NCBI GenBank assembly: GCA_045590195.1
Contig: JAZNQN010000070.1
Span: 42,433-106,432 of the forward strand
Reading direction: 5' to 3'
DNA: 64,000 nucleotides
DNA from: JAZNQN01 sp045590195
GTDB lineage: Bacteria > Bacillota > Clostridia > UMGS1883 > UMGS1540
The translations under genes were made by a program, and so were the position numbers. Shown piece by piece: positions 1 to 9,487 of the stretch. The stretch's first letter is position 1, and each line of letters starts with the position of its first letter. Below the pieces are notes generated by a model, which was given only the letters and a program-made list of their open reading frames with translations, ran no database searches and was not told the DNA's origin.

Positions 1-1034
1 CAAACCAGAATATGATTGGTGACACCGTTTTGGAAACAGGAAGAACAACACCCGAATCACTTGATTTGCATCAGCTTTTAAAACAAATGGAAGATGCTGG
101 CGCAACTCATGTTATTATGGAAGTTTCTTCACATGCGCTTTATCTTAAAAGAGTTTTTGGAATAGAGTTTGAGGTTGGCGCATTTACAAACTTAACCCGT
201 GACCATCTTGATTTTCACGAAACATTTGAAAATTATTGTGATGCAAAAGCAATTTTGTTTACTCAAAGTAAAAAAGGCGTTATAAATATTGACGATGAAT
301 GGGCAAACAGAATTTTAGAAAAAGCAACTTGTCCCTGTATGACATATGGCATAAATGGCGGCAGCCTTAAGGCGGAAAACATTCGCCTTTCCGAGCGAGG
401 AGTTATATTTGAAACTGATTTTGGTGGGAAGGTTCACGAGGTTCGCCTTTCAATTCCCGGGCAGTTTTCAGTTTACAATGCTCTTACTGCAGTGGGAATT
501 TGCGCATCACTTGGAATATCTTTTGAAAATATTTTGAAAGGGCTTATTCTTGCAAAAGGTGTTAAGGGAAGATGTGAAGTAGTTAATATTCTGGCTGATT
601 ACACTGTTATTATTGACTATGCCCACACGCCCGATGGCCTTGAAAATATTATAAATACTGTTCGCGGCTTTGCCAAAGGAAGAGTTATAACAGTTTTTGG
701 CTGCGGGGGCGACAGAGATAAAACAAAAAGACCTATTATGGGCGAGGTTGCCGAAAAACTTAGCGATATAACCGTTGTTACAAGCGACAACCCCAGAAGC
801 GAAGTTCCTGAAACGATTATTGATGATATCCTTGCCGGAATGAAAAAGGAAGAGGGAACTTATGCCGCTATATGTGACAGAACAGAGGCTATAAAATATG
901 CTATGGAAATTGCCGAGGCAGGAGATGTTATAATTCTTGCCGGCAAAGGTCACGAAACATATCAGATATTAAAAGAAGGAACTATTCACTATGATGAACG
1001 TGAAATAGTGAAAGAGATTTTTAAAAATCAGTGA
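1..1034 (+). CDS. murE: UDP-MurNAc-L-Ala-D-Glu:meso-DAP ligase, 5' end cut by window
   Basis: Mur ligase that adds the third peptide-stem residue to UDP-MurNAc-dipeptide in the cytoplasm. The open frame runs in from the window edge (first full codon at base 3), so roughly the first 140 residues are missing compared with the usual ~480. Visible are the central ATP-binding domain (ITN-type segment TNLTRDHLDFH, the lysine-bearing segment) and the C-terminal domain with DYAHTPDG, a GGDRDKTKRP loop and the DNPRSE motif. DNPR is the family signature for meso-diaminopimelate rather than lysine, so the wall is predicted DAP type. murF follows after 9 bp, first of an eight-gene same-strand cell wall/division run. 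Confidence 0.95.
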   Translation, partial: NQNMIGDTVLETGRTTPESLDLHQLLKQMEDAGATHVIMEVSSHALYLKRVFGIEFEVGAFTNLTRDHLDFHETFENYCDAKAILFTQSKKGVINIDDEWANRILEKATCPCMTYGINGGSLKAENIRLSERGVIFETDFGGKVHEVRLSIPGQFSVYNALTAVGICASLGISFENILKGLILAKGVKGRCEVVNILADYTVIIDYAHTPDGLENIINTVRGFAKGRVITVFGCGGDRDKTKRPIMGEVAEKLSDITVVTSDNPRSEVPETIIDDILAGMKKEEGTYAAICDRTEAIKYAMEIAEAGDVIILAGKGHETYQILKEGTIHYDEREIVKEIFKNQ

Positions 1035-1043
1035 GGAAATAAG

Positions 1044-2363
1044 ATGTTTACAGCTTCTATTATAGCCACCGTATGCGGGGGAGAGCTTTTTGGAAATGGC
1101 GAAGCCGTTTGCAAAAAAGTAATAACCGACAGCAGAAAAGTGGAAAAAGGCGATTTGTTTATTGCTATAAAAGGCGAAAATTTCGATGGAAACGCTTTTG
1201 CTGAAATGGCGTTTAGTAAAGGTGCTGAAGTTTGCCTTTTAAGCCAAAAGACAACGGTTCCCGAGGGCAAGGCGGCGGTTTTGGTGGCTGATACAGGAAA
1301 AGCCCTTATGCAGCTTGCGGCGTATTACAGAGAAAAAATGGGAACTAAAATTCTTGCTATAACAGGAAGCGTTGGAAAAACCACTACAAAGGAAATGTGC
1401 GCCTGCGCTTTGGAAAGTAAATTTTCAGTTCATAAAACAAGCGGCAATTTTAATAATGAATTAGGAATGCCACTTACTCTTTTAAAACTTCTTAAAGAGC
1501 ACGATGCGGCAGTTATTGAAATGGGAATGAGCCATAGCGGAGAAATTGAAAGGCTTTCTGCCGCCTGCAGGCCAGATGTTGCACTTATTACAAACATTGG
1601 CATGAGCCATATTGAAAATCTTGGCAGCCGTGAAAACATATTAAAGGCAAAGCTTGAAATTTTAAAGGGCCTTAAAGAGGGTGGAACCCTTATTATAAAC
1701 GGCGACGACGAGCTTTTAAAAACTGCGCCCTTAAGAGGCGTTAATGTTTTAACTTACGGCTTTTCGGATAATTGTGATATAAAAGGCAAAGCTTTGTCAG
1801 ACAACAGCGTGTTGGTGTGCGGTGAAGAAATAACCCTTTCTGTAAGCGGCGAACATAATCTTTTAAACGCATGTGGTGCTATGGCGGCGGCAAAAGTTTT
1901 TGGAATAAATGCGGCCACGGCGGCAAAAGGAATAGAGAATTTTCAAACAGACGAAAGGCGACAGAGCATTACAAAATCAGAAAAAGGATTTTATGTAATC
2001 TCTGATTACTATAATGCTTCTCCTCAGTCGGTTGAAGCAGCTCTTTCGGGGCTTTCAAAAAAAGAAGGAAGAAAAATAGCGGTACTTGGCGATATGCTGG
2101 AACTTGGCGAGTATTCAAAGGAAAGCCACAGGAAATCAGCAGAAGTTGCAGCAAAATTTGGTATTGATATTTTGCTTTTATACGGCAACGAAAGCCGCGA
2201 AACTTATTTGGCGGCAAAAGACAAAATTTCGGCTTTTCACTTCGATGATAAAGAAAAGCTTTGCGAATATCTTGTGAGTATTTTAAAGGAGAATGATTAT
2301 GTTCTTATAAAGGGCTCACGAGGTATGAAAATGGAAACAGTATATGAAAAAATTATGAGGTGA
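1044..2363 (+). CDS. murF: UDP-MurNAc-tripeptide:D-Ala-D-Ala ligase
   Basis: Last cytoplasmic amino-acid-adding ligase of the peptidoglycan precursor pathway, giving UDP-MurNAc-pentapeptide. At 439 aa it has normal length. The N-terminal substrate domain (about residues 1-95) is followed by the P-loop ITGSVGKTTTKEM near residue 105, the central-domain NxNNELGMP segment and a C-terminal domain with SDYYNASPQS and LGDMLELGEYS, all typical of MurF. The ATG lies just after a GAGG ribosome binding site that overlaps the murE stop region. It is 9 bp from murE and 4 bp from mraY, so one transcript is likely. Confidence 0.96.
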   Translation: MFTASIIATVCGGELFGNGEAVCKKVITDSRKVEKGDLFIAIKGENFDGNAFAEMAFSKGAEVCLLSQKTTVPEGKAAVLVADTGKALMQLAAYYREKMGTKILAITGSVGKTTTKEMCACALESKFSVHKTSGNFNNELGMPLTLLKLLKEHDAAVIEMGMSHSGEIERLSAACRPDVALITNIGMSHIENLGSRENILKAKLEILKGLKEGGTLIINGDDELLKTAPLRGVNVLTYGFSDNCDIKGKALSDNSVLVCGEEITLSVSGEHNLLNACGAMAAAKVFGINAATAAKGIENFQTDERRQSITKSEKGFYVISDYYNASPQSVEAALSGLSKKEGRKIAVLGDMLELGEYSKESHRKSAEVAAKFGIDILLLYGNESRETYLAAKDKISAFHFDDKEKLCEYLVSILKENDYVLIKGSRGMKMETVYEKIMR

Positions 2364-2367
2364 CAAA

Positions 2368-3312
2368 ATGAACTTGATTATAAGCGGAATAATTGCCTTT
2401 GTTTTTGCGGCGGTACTTGGAAATTTTGCAATTCCTGTGCTTACAAAGCTTAAATTCGGTCAGAGTATAAGAGATGAGGGCCCGGCGTGGCATCAGAAAA
2501 AAAGCGGAACTCCAACTATGGGTGGCATTATATTTATTGTAGCGACCGCGGTTGTTTCAATTATTGCGGCACGTGATATGAAGGCTTTTGGTGCTCTCGT
2601 ATGTGGACTTTTGTTCGGAGCAATCGGCTTTTTTGATGACTACATAAAAGTTGTAAAAAAGAGAAATTTAGGGCTTACCGCTGCGCAGAAATTTATTGCT
2701 CAGCTGGTAGCGGCGGCAGTTTTTCTGCTTTTTGTAATGGCAAGGGGAGAAAACTCTGATATTTTAATTCCGTTTACAGATATCTCATTTTCGCTTGGAA
2801 TCTGGTTCTTGCCACTTAATATTATTTTGATGGTTGGAATTGTAAACAGCGTAAATTTAACCGACGGCCTTGATGGGCTTGCGGCATTTTCTGCTTTAAC
2901 TGTAGCAATTTTCTTTGCGGCATTTGCAAAATATGCCGGCGAAGAAGGAATTTCGCTTTTAATGGCATCACTTGTTGGTGCAACGGCAGGTTTTTTGGTT
3001 TATAATATTTATCCTGCAAAAGTATTTATGGGCGACACCGGCAGCCTTTTCCTTGGCGGAATTTTGTCAGGTGTGGCCGTGTATCTTGGCTTTCAGATAA
3101 TCTTAATAATTTGCTGTATGGTGTTTATTATCGAAACCCTTTCGGTTATCATACAGGTTACTTCCTTTAAACTTACAGGAAAAAGAGTTTTCAAAATGAG
3201 CCCTATTCATCATCATTTTGAAATGTGTGGCTTTAAAGAAACGAAAATAGTACTTATGTTTACCGTGGCAACAGCTGTTTTTTCCCTTATAGCATTTTTT
3301 GCGGTAAGATAA
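2368..3312 (+). CDS. mraY: Phospho-MurNAc-pentapeptide transferase
   Basis: Integral membrane enzyme that transfers phospho-MurNAc-pentapeptide to undecaprenyl phosphate, forming lipid I. The 314-aa protein shows about ten hydrophobic segments and the family's magnesium and catalytic signatures: FFDDYIK, NLTDGLDGLA, KVFMGDTGSL and PIHHHFE. A GAGG site sits just before the ATG and the gene starts 4 bp after murF. It is followed directly by ftsW; the murD gene often found between them in other bacteria is not here. Confidence 0.96.
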   Translation: MNLIISGIIAFVFAAVLGNFAIPVLTKLKFGQSIRDEGPAWHQKKSGTPTMGGIIFIVATAVVSIIAARDMKAFGALVCGLLFGAIGFFDDYIKVVKKRNLGLTAAQKFIAQLVAAAVFLLFVMARGENSDILIPFTDISFSLGIWFLPLNIILMVGIVNSVNLTDGLDGLAAFSALTVAIFFAAFAKYAGEEGISLLMASLVGATAGFLVYNIYPAKVFMGDTGSLFLGGILSGVAVYLGFQIILIICCMVFIIETLSVIIQVTSFKLTGKRVFKMSPIHHHFEMCGFKETKIVLMFTVATAVFSLIAFFAVR

Positions 3313-3340
3313 TAAAAATTTTATAAAAGGTGGTGAGAGA

Positions 3341-4474
3341 ATGCCGAAAAGAAGAAAATATATAAAAGGTGGAAAACCCGATGGCGTGCTTTTGGGCATA
3401 CTTGCCACTATGCTCATTTTTGGGCTTGTAATGGTTTTCAGTGCATCAGCACCTTCGGCATTTTATCAGCACGGCGACCAGTATCACTTTATAAAAAGGC
3501 AGTTTCTCTGGACTGTTGTTGGCGTAGGTGTAATGTTTTGGGTTTCAACAATAGATTATCGCATTGTTAAAAGATGGGCAGGTGTGCTCTGCGGAATAAC
3601 TCTTATAATGATGTTTCTTGTTCCAATTATAGGTATTGAATTAAACGGCGCAAGAAGATGGCTCGGAATAGGCCCTCTTACATTTCAGCCTTCGGAAGTT
3701 GCAAAGTTTGCTCTTATACTTTACTTTGCGAAAAGAATGTCTGAACAACCTAAAAATCATTTAAGAAACTTAATTTACGGAGTTGGCCCTTATCTGGTAG
3801 TTTTGGTGGCTTTTATAGGTGCAATGATGTTGCAAAAACATTTAAGTGCCGCTTTGGTAACCTTTGCAACAATGATGGTTTTACTTGTTGTTGGCGGAGC
3901 TAACATAAAACATTTTATTCTTATGGGGCTTTGCGGCGTTGGTGTTTTTATTCCATACGCTGTTTTGGAACCTTATCGTCTCAGAAGAATCACAGCCTTT
4001 TTAGACCCGTTTGCCGATATAAAAGGCGATGGCTGGCAGATAGTTCAGGGGCTTTATGCAATTGGCTCTGGCGGAATTTTCGGCAGAGGTCTTGGTCAGG
4101 CAAGGCAAAAATTCTTGTATGTTCCTGAGGCACATAACGATTACATATATGCAATCTTGTGCGAAGAGCTTGGCCTTGTTGGTGCTATTTGTGTTGCGGC
4201 GCTTTTCGTGGCTTTTATCGTAAGATGCCTGCAGATAGCCGAAAAAGCACCCGACCGTTTTTCAAAAATTACAGTATTTGGCATAACAACACTTATTGCT
4301 TTTCAGTATCTTATAAATATAGGAGTTGTAACCTCGTCAATACCTAACACAGGTATGCAGCTTCCATTCTTTAGTGCAGGCGGCTCTTCGCTTGTGTTTT
4401 TAATGGCGGCCATGGGGATTATACTTAATATTTCAAGGCAGGCAAACCTTTCAGACAGGAAGGAGGGGCTTTGA
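3341..4474 (+). CDS. ftsW: SEDS-family lipid II polymerase / division protein FtsW (SpoVE-like)
   Basis: Polytopic SEDS glycosyltransferase that polymerises lipid II at the septum together with a class b PBP. At 377 aa it has a basic N-terminus, about ten membrane segments and the SEDS signatures GARRWLGIGPLTFQPSEVAK, EAHNDYIYAILCEELG and a terminal NTGMQLPFFSAGGSSL. The ATG is preceded by AAAGGTGGTGAGAGA. FtsW, RodA and SpoVE cannot be separated with certainty by eye; the location between mraY and murG favours FtsW/SpoVE. The stop overlaps the murG start (TGATG). Confidence 0.93.
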   Translation: MPKRRKYIKGGKPDGVLLGILATMLIFGLVMVFSASAPSAFYQHGDQYHFIKRQFLWTVVGVGVMFWVSTIDYRIVKRWAGVLCGITLIMMFLVPIIGIELNGARRWLGIGPLTFQPSEVAKFALILYFAKRMSEQPKNHLRNLIYGVGPYLVVLVAFIGAMMLQKHLSAALVTFATMMVLLVVGGANIKHFILMGLCGVGVFIPYAVLEPYRLRRITAFLDPFADIKGDGWQIVQGLYAIGSGGIFGRGLGQARQKFLYVPEAHNDYIYAILCEELGLVGAICVAALFVAFIVRCLQIAEKAPDRFSKITVFGITTLIAFQYLINIGVVTSSIPNTGMQLPFFSAGGSSLVFLMAAMGIILNISRQANLSDRKEGL

Positions 4475-5550
4475 TGAGAGCAATTATTTCAGGCGGAGGA
4501 ACAGCGGGGCATATAAATCCCGCAATAGCAATTGCTGATGAAATAATTAAAAAAGAGCCGGACAGCGAAATTTTATTTGTGGGAACACCAAATGGAATGG
4601 AAAATGCGCTTGTAAACAAAGCCGGCTACAAAATAAAACACATTGAAATTCGCGGCATTAAAAGAAGCCTTTCTTTTGATAATGTCAAAACTGTTTTTAT
4701 GGCGTTTAAGGCGTATGCCGCATCGAAAAAAATAATCAAAGAATTTTCTCCCGACATTGTAATAGGAACAGGCGGATATGTTTGTGGGCCACCGCTTCTG
4801 GCGGCTTCGAAAATGGGAATACCAACAATTATTCACGAGCAAAATGTTCCGCCGGGAATGGTTGTAAGTATGATGGCTCCTAGGGCCGATGCAGTTGCAA
4901 TTGCCTTTTCTGAAACAGAAAAAATGCTCAAAAACCCAAAAAGAGTTGTTCTTTGCGGAAACCCTTTGAGAGAGGGAATTGTAAATTTAAAGAAAATTCA
5001 AACAGAAAGGCCGCTTGTTATGATTAGCGGCGGCTCTCTTGGAGCAGGAAAAATCAACGATGCACTTTTTGAAATGATAGAAAGCGGAAGGGAAATAGAT
5101 TTTGATATTTGTGCATCAGTTGGCGAAAGATTTTATGATTCGTTTATGGCAAAAATCAATGAAAAACAAATAAATATTCCTGAAAACATAGAAATACTAC
5201 CTTATATTCACAATATGGACACCGTTTTGGCAAAGGCTTCACTTGCCGTTACGAGAGGCGGAGCAATTACCGTAAGTGAGCTTATGGCGGCTGGAAAACC
5301 CGCAATTATCATTCCAAGCCCCAATGTAGTTCACGACCATCAAACTAAAAATGCCCTTTTTATGGAAAAAAGTGGCGGCGGAGTTATGATGAGGGAAAGT
5401 AACCTTTCGGGCAAAACACTTTATGAAAAAATAACAGATTTACTTGGCGATGATAAGCGCCTTCTTAAAATGAGCCAATGCGGAAGAAAAGCAGCCGCTC
5501 TCAATGCGGCAGAAGAAATTTATTTGCTTGCAAGAGAGTTTACCTCGTAA
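4474..5550 (+). CDS. murG: Undecaprenyl-PP-MurNAc-pentapeptide GlcNAc transferase
   Basis: Membrane-associated GT28-type glycosyltransferase converting lipid I to lipid II. The 358-aa protein starts MRAIISGGGTAGHINPAIAIA, the glycine-rich donor/acceptor loop of MurG, and carries GTGGYVCGPPLLAA, HEQN and the C-domain ISGGSLGA and TRGGAITVSELMAAGKPAI signatures. I chose the ATG at 4474, which overlaps the ftsW stop and has AAGGAGGGG nearby, over the TTG one codon earlier. Translational coupling to ftsW is likely. Confidence 0.95.
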   Translation: MRAIISGGGTAGHINPAIAIADEIIKKEPDSEILFVGTPNGMENALVNKAGYKIKHIEIRGIKRSLSFDNVKTVFMAFKAYAASKKIIKEFSPDIVIGTGGYVCGPPLLAASKMGIPTIIHEQNVPPGMVVSMMAPRADAVAIAFSETEKMLKNPKRVVLCGNPLREGIVNLKKIQTERPLVMISGGSLGAGKINDALFEMIESGREIDFDICASVGERFYDSFMAKINEKQINIPENIEILPYIHNMDTVLAKASLAVTRGGAITVSELMAAGKPAIIIPSPNVVHDHQTKNALFMEKSGGGVMMRESNLSGKTLYEKITDLLGDDKRLLKMSQCGRKAAALNAAEEIYLLAREFTS

Positions 5551-5605
5551 CCAAGAAAAGCACGGCTGCATATTATACGGTAGAGATATATGCGGAGGTG
5601 TAAGT

Positions 5606-6859
5606 GTGTGTAACATTGTTATAAACGGCGGGCGACCGCTAGAGGGCAGTGTGAAAATTCAGGGCGCCAAGAACTCGGTTTTACCTATTCTGGCGGCTAC
5701 GATATTAAGTGAAAAAGAAAGCGTAATTGAAAATTGCCCCGATTTAAGCGATGTGAGATATTCTATAAAGATTTTAGAACATCTTGGTTGCTGCGTTAAA
5801 AGAGAGGGCAATACAGTTATTATAAATCCGTCAGGAGTAAACTGCGGCTTTGTTCCTGATATACTTATGCACCAGATGCGTTCTTCAATAACATTTCTGG
5901 GTGCAATACTTGGAAGATGCCGAATGGCAAAAATGTGTGCTCCCGGCGGATGCGAGCTTGGAGCAAGACCTATTGATTTACACATAAAAGCCCTGAAAGA
6001 AATGGGAACTTTGGTTAAAATGAGTGGTGGTGCTATTGAGGCTTTGGGTGGCGATATGCACGGAGCCAAAATCCACCTTGATTTCCCAAGCGTTGGAGCT
6101 ACAGAAAATATTATGCTTGCCGCAGTTTTAACAAAAGGCACAACCATTATAAATAACGCAGCCAGGGAACCTGAAATATGGGATTTACAGGAATTTTTAG
6201 GTAAAATGGGAGCAAAAGTTTCAGGTGCAGGAAGCGACAAGGTTATTATAGAAGGAGTTTCATCGCTTCATGGCGCAACACATAAAATAATCCCCGACAG
6301 AATTGTTGCTGCAACATATCTTTCAGCCGGTATGATGTGTGGCGGGGAAATTGCTCTTAAAAATGCCGAAAGCAAACATTTTGCGGCTATTGAATCAGTT
6401 CTTTCTGATATGGGAGCGCAAATAAAAGTGTGTGGCAACGAAATTATACTTAAAGCTCCGGAAAGAATTAAAAGCATAAACTCACTTAGAACGATGCCTT
6501 ATCCCGGTTTTCCAACCGATGCCCAGGCACCAATAACTGCGGCACTTACGTTGGCAAACGGAGTAAGCGTTATAGAAGAAAACATATTTGACAATCGTTT
6601 CCGCCATTGTCAGGAACTTGCAAAAATGGGCGCTGATATTAAATGCAAGGGGACAATTGCTGTGATAAACGGGGTATCAAAACTTTATGGTGCCTGCGTT
6701 GAGGCTATGGAGCTTCGCGGAGGTGCGGCACTTGTAATTGCAGGAGCTGCGGCTGAAGGCGTTACCCGCGTTTGCGGCATTGAACATATTGAAAGAGGAT
6801 ACGAAGATATTGTTTATGATTTAAGCCGGCTTGGAGCTGACATCAGAAAAATAAACTAA
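5606..6859 (+). CDS. murA: UDP-GlcNAc 1-carboxyvinyltransferase
   Basis: First committed enzyme of peptidoglycan synthesis: it moves enolpyruvate from PEP to UDP-GlcNAc. The two-domain EPT fold is recognised from the N-terminal GAKNSVLP, the active-site loop with PGGCELGARPIDLH (fosfomycin-target cysteine present), and GFPTDAQAP near the C-terminal third. I place the start at GTG 5606 (417 aa, normal length), 5 bp after GGAGGTG; an open frame extends upstream into murG, but without a good ribosome binding site. It lies 55 bp after murG and 14 bp before divIB. Confidence 0.95.
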   Translation: MCNIVINGGRPLEGSVKIQGAKNSVLPILAATILSEKESVIENCPDLSDVRYSIKILEHLGCCVKREGNTVIINPSGVNCGFVPDILMHQMRSSITFLGAILGRCRMAKMCAPGGCELGARPIDLHIKALKEMGTLVKMSGGAIEALGGDMHGAKIHLDFPSVGATENIMLAAVLTKGTTIINNAAREPEIWDLQEFLGKMGAKVSGAGSDKVIIEGVSSLHGATHKIIPDRIVAATYLSAGMMCGGEIALKNAESKHFAAIESVLSDMGAQIKVCGNEIILKAPERIKSINSLRTMPYPGFPTDAQAPITAALTLANGVSVIEENIFDNRFRHCQELAKMGADIKCKGTIAVINGVSKLYGACVEAMELRGGAALVIAGAAAEGVTRVCGIEHIERGYEDIVYDLSRLGADIRKIN

Positions 6860-6873
6860 GGCAGGTGAAAAAT

Positions 6874-7605
6874 ATGGCAAAAAAGAAAAGAAAAAGGCGG
6901 GGCAAAGGCTGTGGCAGATTTTTGCTTTTGGCTATTCTTTTGCTTGCCATATATATAACGGCCTTGTTTTTGCCTGTTTTTGATATAACTGATATTTCTG
7001 TTTCGGGAAATACAGTTTTAAAAAGTGAAACGGTTATAAAAGAATGTACCCTTGCAAAGGGACAGAATATTTTCAGAGTAAGTACAGGCAAGGCGAAAAG
7101 AAATATATTAAAAATGCCTTATGTAAAAGAGGTTAAGGTAAAAAGAAAGTTGCCTTCAAAAATTGTAATTGAAATAACAGAAGAAGTTGCCGAGGCTTAC
7201 ATTGTAAAAGACAAAAACTATATTGCAATAAATGCCGACGGAAAAGTTCTGGAAGTAGTAAAAAAACCTAAAGCAGGCATTATGCAGATACCCGGAATGA
7301 AGGTTTCAAAAAATGATGTAGGCGAAATTATTGAATATAAAAATGAAAATACCTTTAAATTACAGATGCAGTGTGTGAATGTTTTAAGAGATAAAGGCAT
7401 TTTGGAAAAGGTTGCAAAACTTGATATTGCAAATTCGTCGAATATAAAAATAACTTTTGATAATGGCCTTGTTGCAGAGATAGGTAATAATGAAGAAATT
7501 GAATATAAAATTAAAATGATTGAAACTGTTCTCGGCGAAGGATACGGCAGCGGCATATTCAATATTGCCAATACGGCGCAGCCAACTTACAGGAAAAACA
7601 AATAA
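6874..7605 (+). CDS. divIB: Cell division protein DivIB/FtsQ (POTRA domain)
   Basis: Bitopic division protein that stabilises the FtsL/DivIC complex at the septum. The 243-aa product has a very basic cytoplasmic N-terminus (AKKKRKRRGKGCG), one membrane segment at about residues 14-35, then a POTRA domain beginning DITDISVSGNTVLKSE and a beta-rich domain containing EITEEVAEAYI. The ATG at 6874 follows GCAGGTG. Sequence conservation is naturally low in this family, so the call leans on topology, POTRA pattern and position between murA and ftsZ. Confidence 0.88.
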   Translation: MAKKKRKRRGKGCGRFLLLAILLLAIYITALFLPVFDITDISVSGNTVLKSETVIKECTLAKGQNIFRVSTGKAKRNILKMPYVKEVKVKRKLPSKIVIEITEEVAEAYIVKDKNYIAINADGKVLEVVKKPKAGIMQIPGMKVSKNDVGEIIEYKNENTFKLQMQCVNVLRDKGILEKVAKLDIANSSNIKITFDNGLVAEIGNNEEIEYKIKMIETVLGEGYGSGIFNIANTAQPTYRKNK

Positions 7606-7692
7606 AAATGGCGTAAAATGGTGCAAAAAGGGTCGAAAATGTAAAAAAATTATAAAAATTACGCATTTTTTTAAAAAAATATCAATTTTCTC

Positions 7693-7721
7693 TTGAAAAA
7701 TATCTGAAAAGGATATACAAT
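7693..7721 (+). promoter_or_regulatory. Probable ftsZ promoter
   Basis: TTGAAA at 7693-7698, a 17-bp spacer and TACAAT at 7716-7721, in an AT-rich 150-bp gap between divIB and ftsZ. It is 37 bp upstream of the ftsZ start codon, so ftsZ can be expressed separately from the mur genes. Confidence 0.65.
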
Positions 7722-7758
7722 ATAATATAACTAGTAATAGACTAAGGAGGAGTATGAA

Positions 7759-8823
7759 GTGGAATATATGGACGATCGTATTCAGGTTATAAAAGTTATC
7801 GGCGTTGGCGGCGGCGGATGTAACGCTGTTAACAGAATGATTGAGGCTAAAGTTGAAGGTGTTGACTTTATAGTTGTTAATACCGATGCTCAGGCAATTA
7901 AAATGTCACAGGCTGAAACTAAAATTCAGATTGGTGACAAAATTACAAGAGGCCTCGGCGCAGGTGCTAACCCTGAAGTAGGCAGAAAAGCTGCTGAAGA
8001 AAGCCGCGGCGACATTGAAAAAGCTATTAAAGATGCTAACATGATTTTCGTAACTGCAGGTATGGGCGGCGGAACCGGTACAGGTGCAGCTCCTATCGTA
8101 GCAGATATTGCTAAACAGATGGGCATTTTAACAGTTGGTATTGTTACAAAACCTTTTGCTTTTGAAGGCAGAAGAAGAATGACACAGGCTGAAAGCGGTA
8201 TCGCTAACCTCAGCGAATGTGTTGATACAATTATCGTTATTCCTAACGAAAGACTTATGTCAATAAGCAGCGCTAAAACTGCTCTTACAGATGCATTTAA
8301 AATGGCCGACGAAAGCCTTCGTCAGGGTGTTCAGGGCGTATCTGACCTTATTTTCCGCCCAGGTACAATTAACGTTGACTTTGCCGACGTTACATCTGTT
8401 ATGAAAGATGCTGGTCTTGCTCATATGGGTATTGGCCGCGCTAAAGGCGACAGCCGCGCTGAAGAAGCTGCAAGAGTTGCAATTGAAAGCCCTCTTCTTG
8501 AAACTTCTATCGACGGCGCAACCGGCGTACTTATTAACATTACAGGCGGACCTGACCTTACACTTTTCGAGGTTAATGCCGCTACAACACTTATTCAGAA
8601 CTACGCTGATGCTAATGCAAATATTATTTTCGGTACAGTTATCGATCCTAAAATGGAAGATGAAATTTCTGTTACTGTTATTGCAACAGGCTTCCCAAGC
8701 GGAAACAAAAAGGATATTGACTCTCTCGATACTTCAATGTTTGCAAAAGACAATCAGTCAAACTTTGATAACGACGATTTGAAACTTCCAGGCTTTCTTA
8801 AAAAAGCAACAAGTTTTGAATAA
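7759..8823 (+). CDS. ftsZ: Cell division GTPase FtsZ
   Basis: Tubulin homologue that forms the Z ring. Seen are the N-terminal GVGGGGCNAVNRMIE loop, the tubulin signature GGGTGTGAAP around residues 110-120, the NVDFADV T7 loop and a C-terminal core ending near residue 315. The C-terminal linker is short, followed by DDLKLPGFLKK, the conserved peptide that binds FtsA/SepF/ZapA-type partners. Total 354 aa. The GTG at 7759 is 7 bp from AAGGAGGAG; an ATG at 7768 is an alternative. Codon choice looks more biased than in the mur genes, consistent with high expression. ftsA is not adjacent. Confidence 0.97.
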   Translation: MEYMDDRIQVIKVIGVGGGGCNAVNRMIEAKVEGVDFIVVNTDAQAIKMSQAETKIQIGDKITRGLGAGANPEVGRKAAEESRGDIEKAIKDANMIFVTAGMGGGTGTGAAPIVADIAKQMGILTVGIVTKPFAFEGRRRMTQAESGIANLSECVDTIIVIPNERLMSISSAKTALTDAFKMADESLRQGVQGVSDLIFRPGTINVDFADVTSVMKDAGLAHMGIGRAKGDSRAEEAARVAIESPLLETSIDGATGVLINITGGPDLTLFEVNAATTLIQNYADANANIIFGTVIDPKMEDEISVTVIATGFPSGNKKDIDSLDTSMFAKDNQSNFDNDDLKLPGFLKKATSFE

Positions 8824-8836
8824 TATTTGAAAACCT

Positions 8837-8867
8837 GCCCGAAATTTAATTTTCGGGCTGTTTTTTT
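8837..8867 (+). terminator. Rho-independent terminator after ftsZ
   Basis: GCCCGAAA at 8837-8844 pairs with TTTCGGGC at 8851-8858 across a 6-nt loop, followed by a run of T. It ends the mur/fts transcript before rplM. Confidence 0.85.
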
Positions 8868-8971
8868 GTGTAAAAAAGTGAAATGACATTTGAGTATAAG
8901 TGAGATATAAAGAGAAAAACGCCGAAAAACAAAGATTGAAACTTAAATTATAAAATTTTTCAAAAAAGGTA

Positions 8972-9000
8972 TTGACAAATAAGAAAACTTTTGTTAAAAT
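8972..9000 (+). promoter_or_regulatory. Promoter of rplM-rpsI
   Basis: Consensus TTGACA at 8972-8977, a 17-bp spacer and TAAAAT at 8995-9000, 35 bp before rplM. This is one of the strongest-looking promoters in the window, as expected for ribosomal protein genes. Confidence 0.8.
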
Positions 9001-9035
9001 ATCTCTTGTTCAAATAAAAAGAGGAGGTAACGATT

Positions 9036-9473
9036 ATGGGAAGTTTTATGGCAAATGCTTCTAACGTAGAAAGAAAATGGTACATCATCGATGCAGCCGG
9101 CAAACCAGTTGGTAGAGTTGCTACTTTGGCAGCAACACTTCTTCGCGGTAAACATAAAGCTACTTTTACACCTCACGTTGACTGTGGTGATCACGTAGTT
9201 ATTATCAATTCAGATCAGGCTGTATTTACAGGTAACAAATTAAATCAGAAAGTTTATTACAGACACAGCGGCTGGGTTGGTGGCCTTAAAGCTATCAAAG
9301 CAGACAAAATGATGAAAGAACGTTCTGACAGAGCAATGGAACTTGCAATTAAAGGCATGATTCCTGACACTACAATCGGTCGTAGTGCGCTTACAAGACT
9401 CAGAGTGTATAAAGATGCTCAGCATAACCACGCAGCTCAGAAACCTGAGATGTGGCCGGGTGAAATAAGATAA
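9036..9473 (+). CDS. rplM: 50S ribosomal protein L13
   Basis: Large-subunit ribosomal protein, 145 aa, normal length. It shows the L13 hallmarks WYIIDAAGKPVGRVAT, LRGKHKATFTPHVDCGDHV and the C-terminal MIPDTTIGRSALTRLRVY. The start ATG follows GAGGAGGTAACGATT. It forms the usual pair with rpsI 14 bp downstream. Usually this pair closes the large ribosomal protein cluster; here it follows ftsZ. Confidence 0.97.
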   Translation: MGSFMANASNVERKWYIIDAAGKPVGRVATLAATLLRGKHKATFTPHVDCGDHVVIINSDQAVFTGNKLNQKVYYRHSGWVGGLKAIKADKMMKERSDRAMELAIKGMIPDTTIGRSALTRLRVYKDAQHNHAAQKPEMWPGEIR

Positions 9474-9487
9474 GGAGGTAACAAGTT

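Noticed and set aside
9000..9035. Ribosomal-protein leader or riboswitch before rplM
   Set aside because: Only about 30 nt of leader after the -10 box and no stable fold; too short for a known leader motif.
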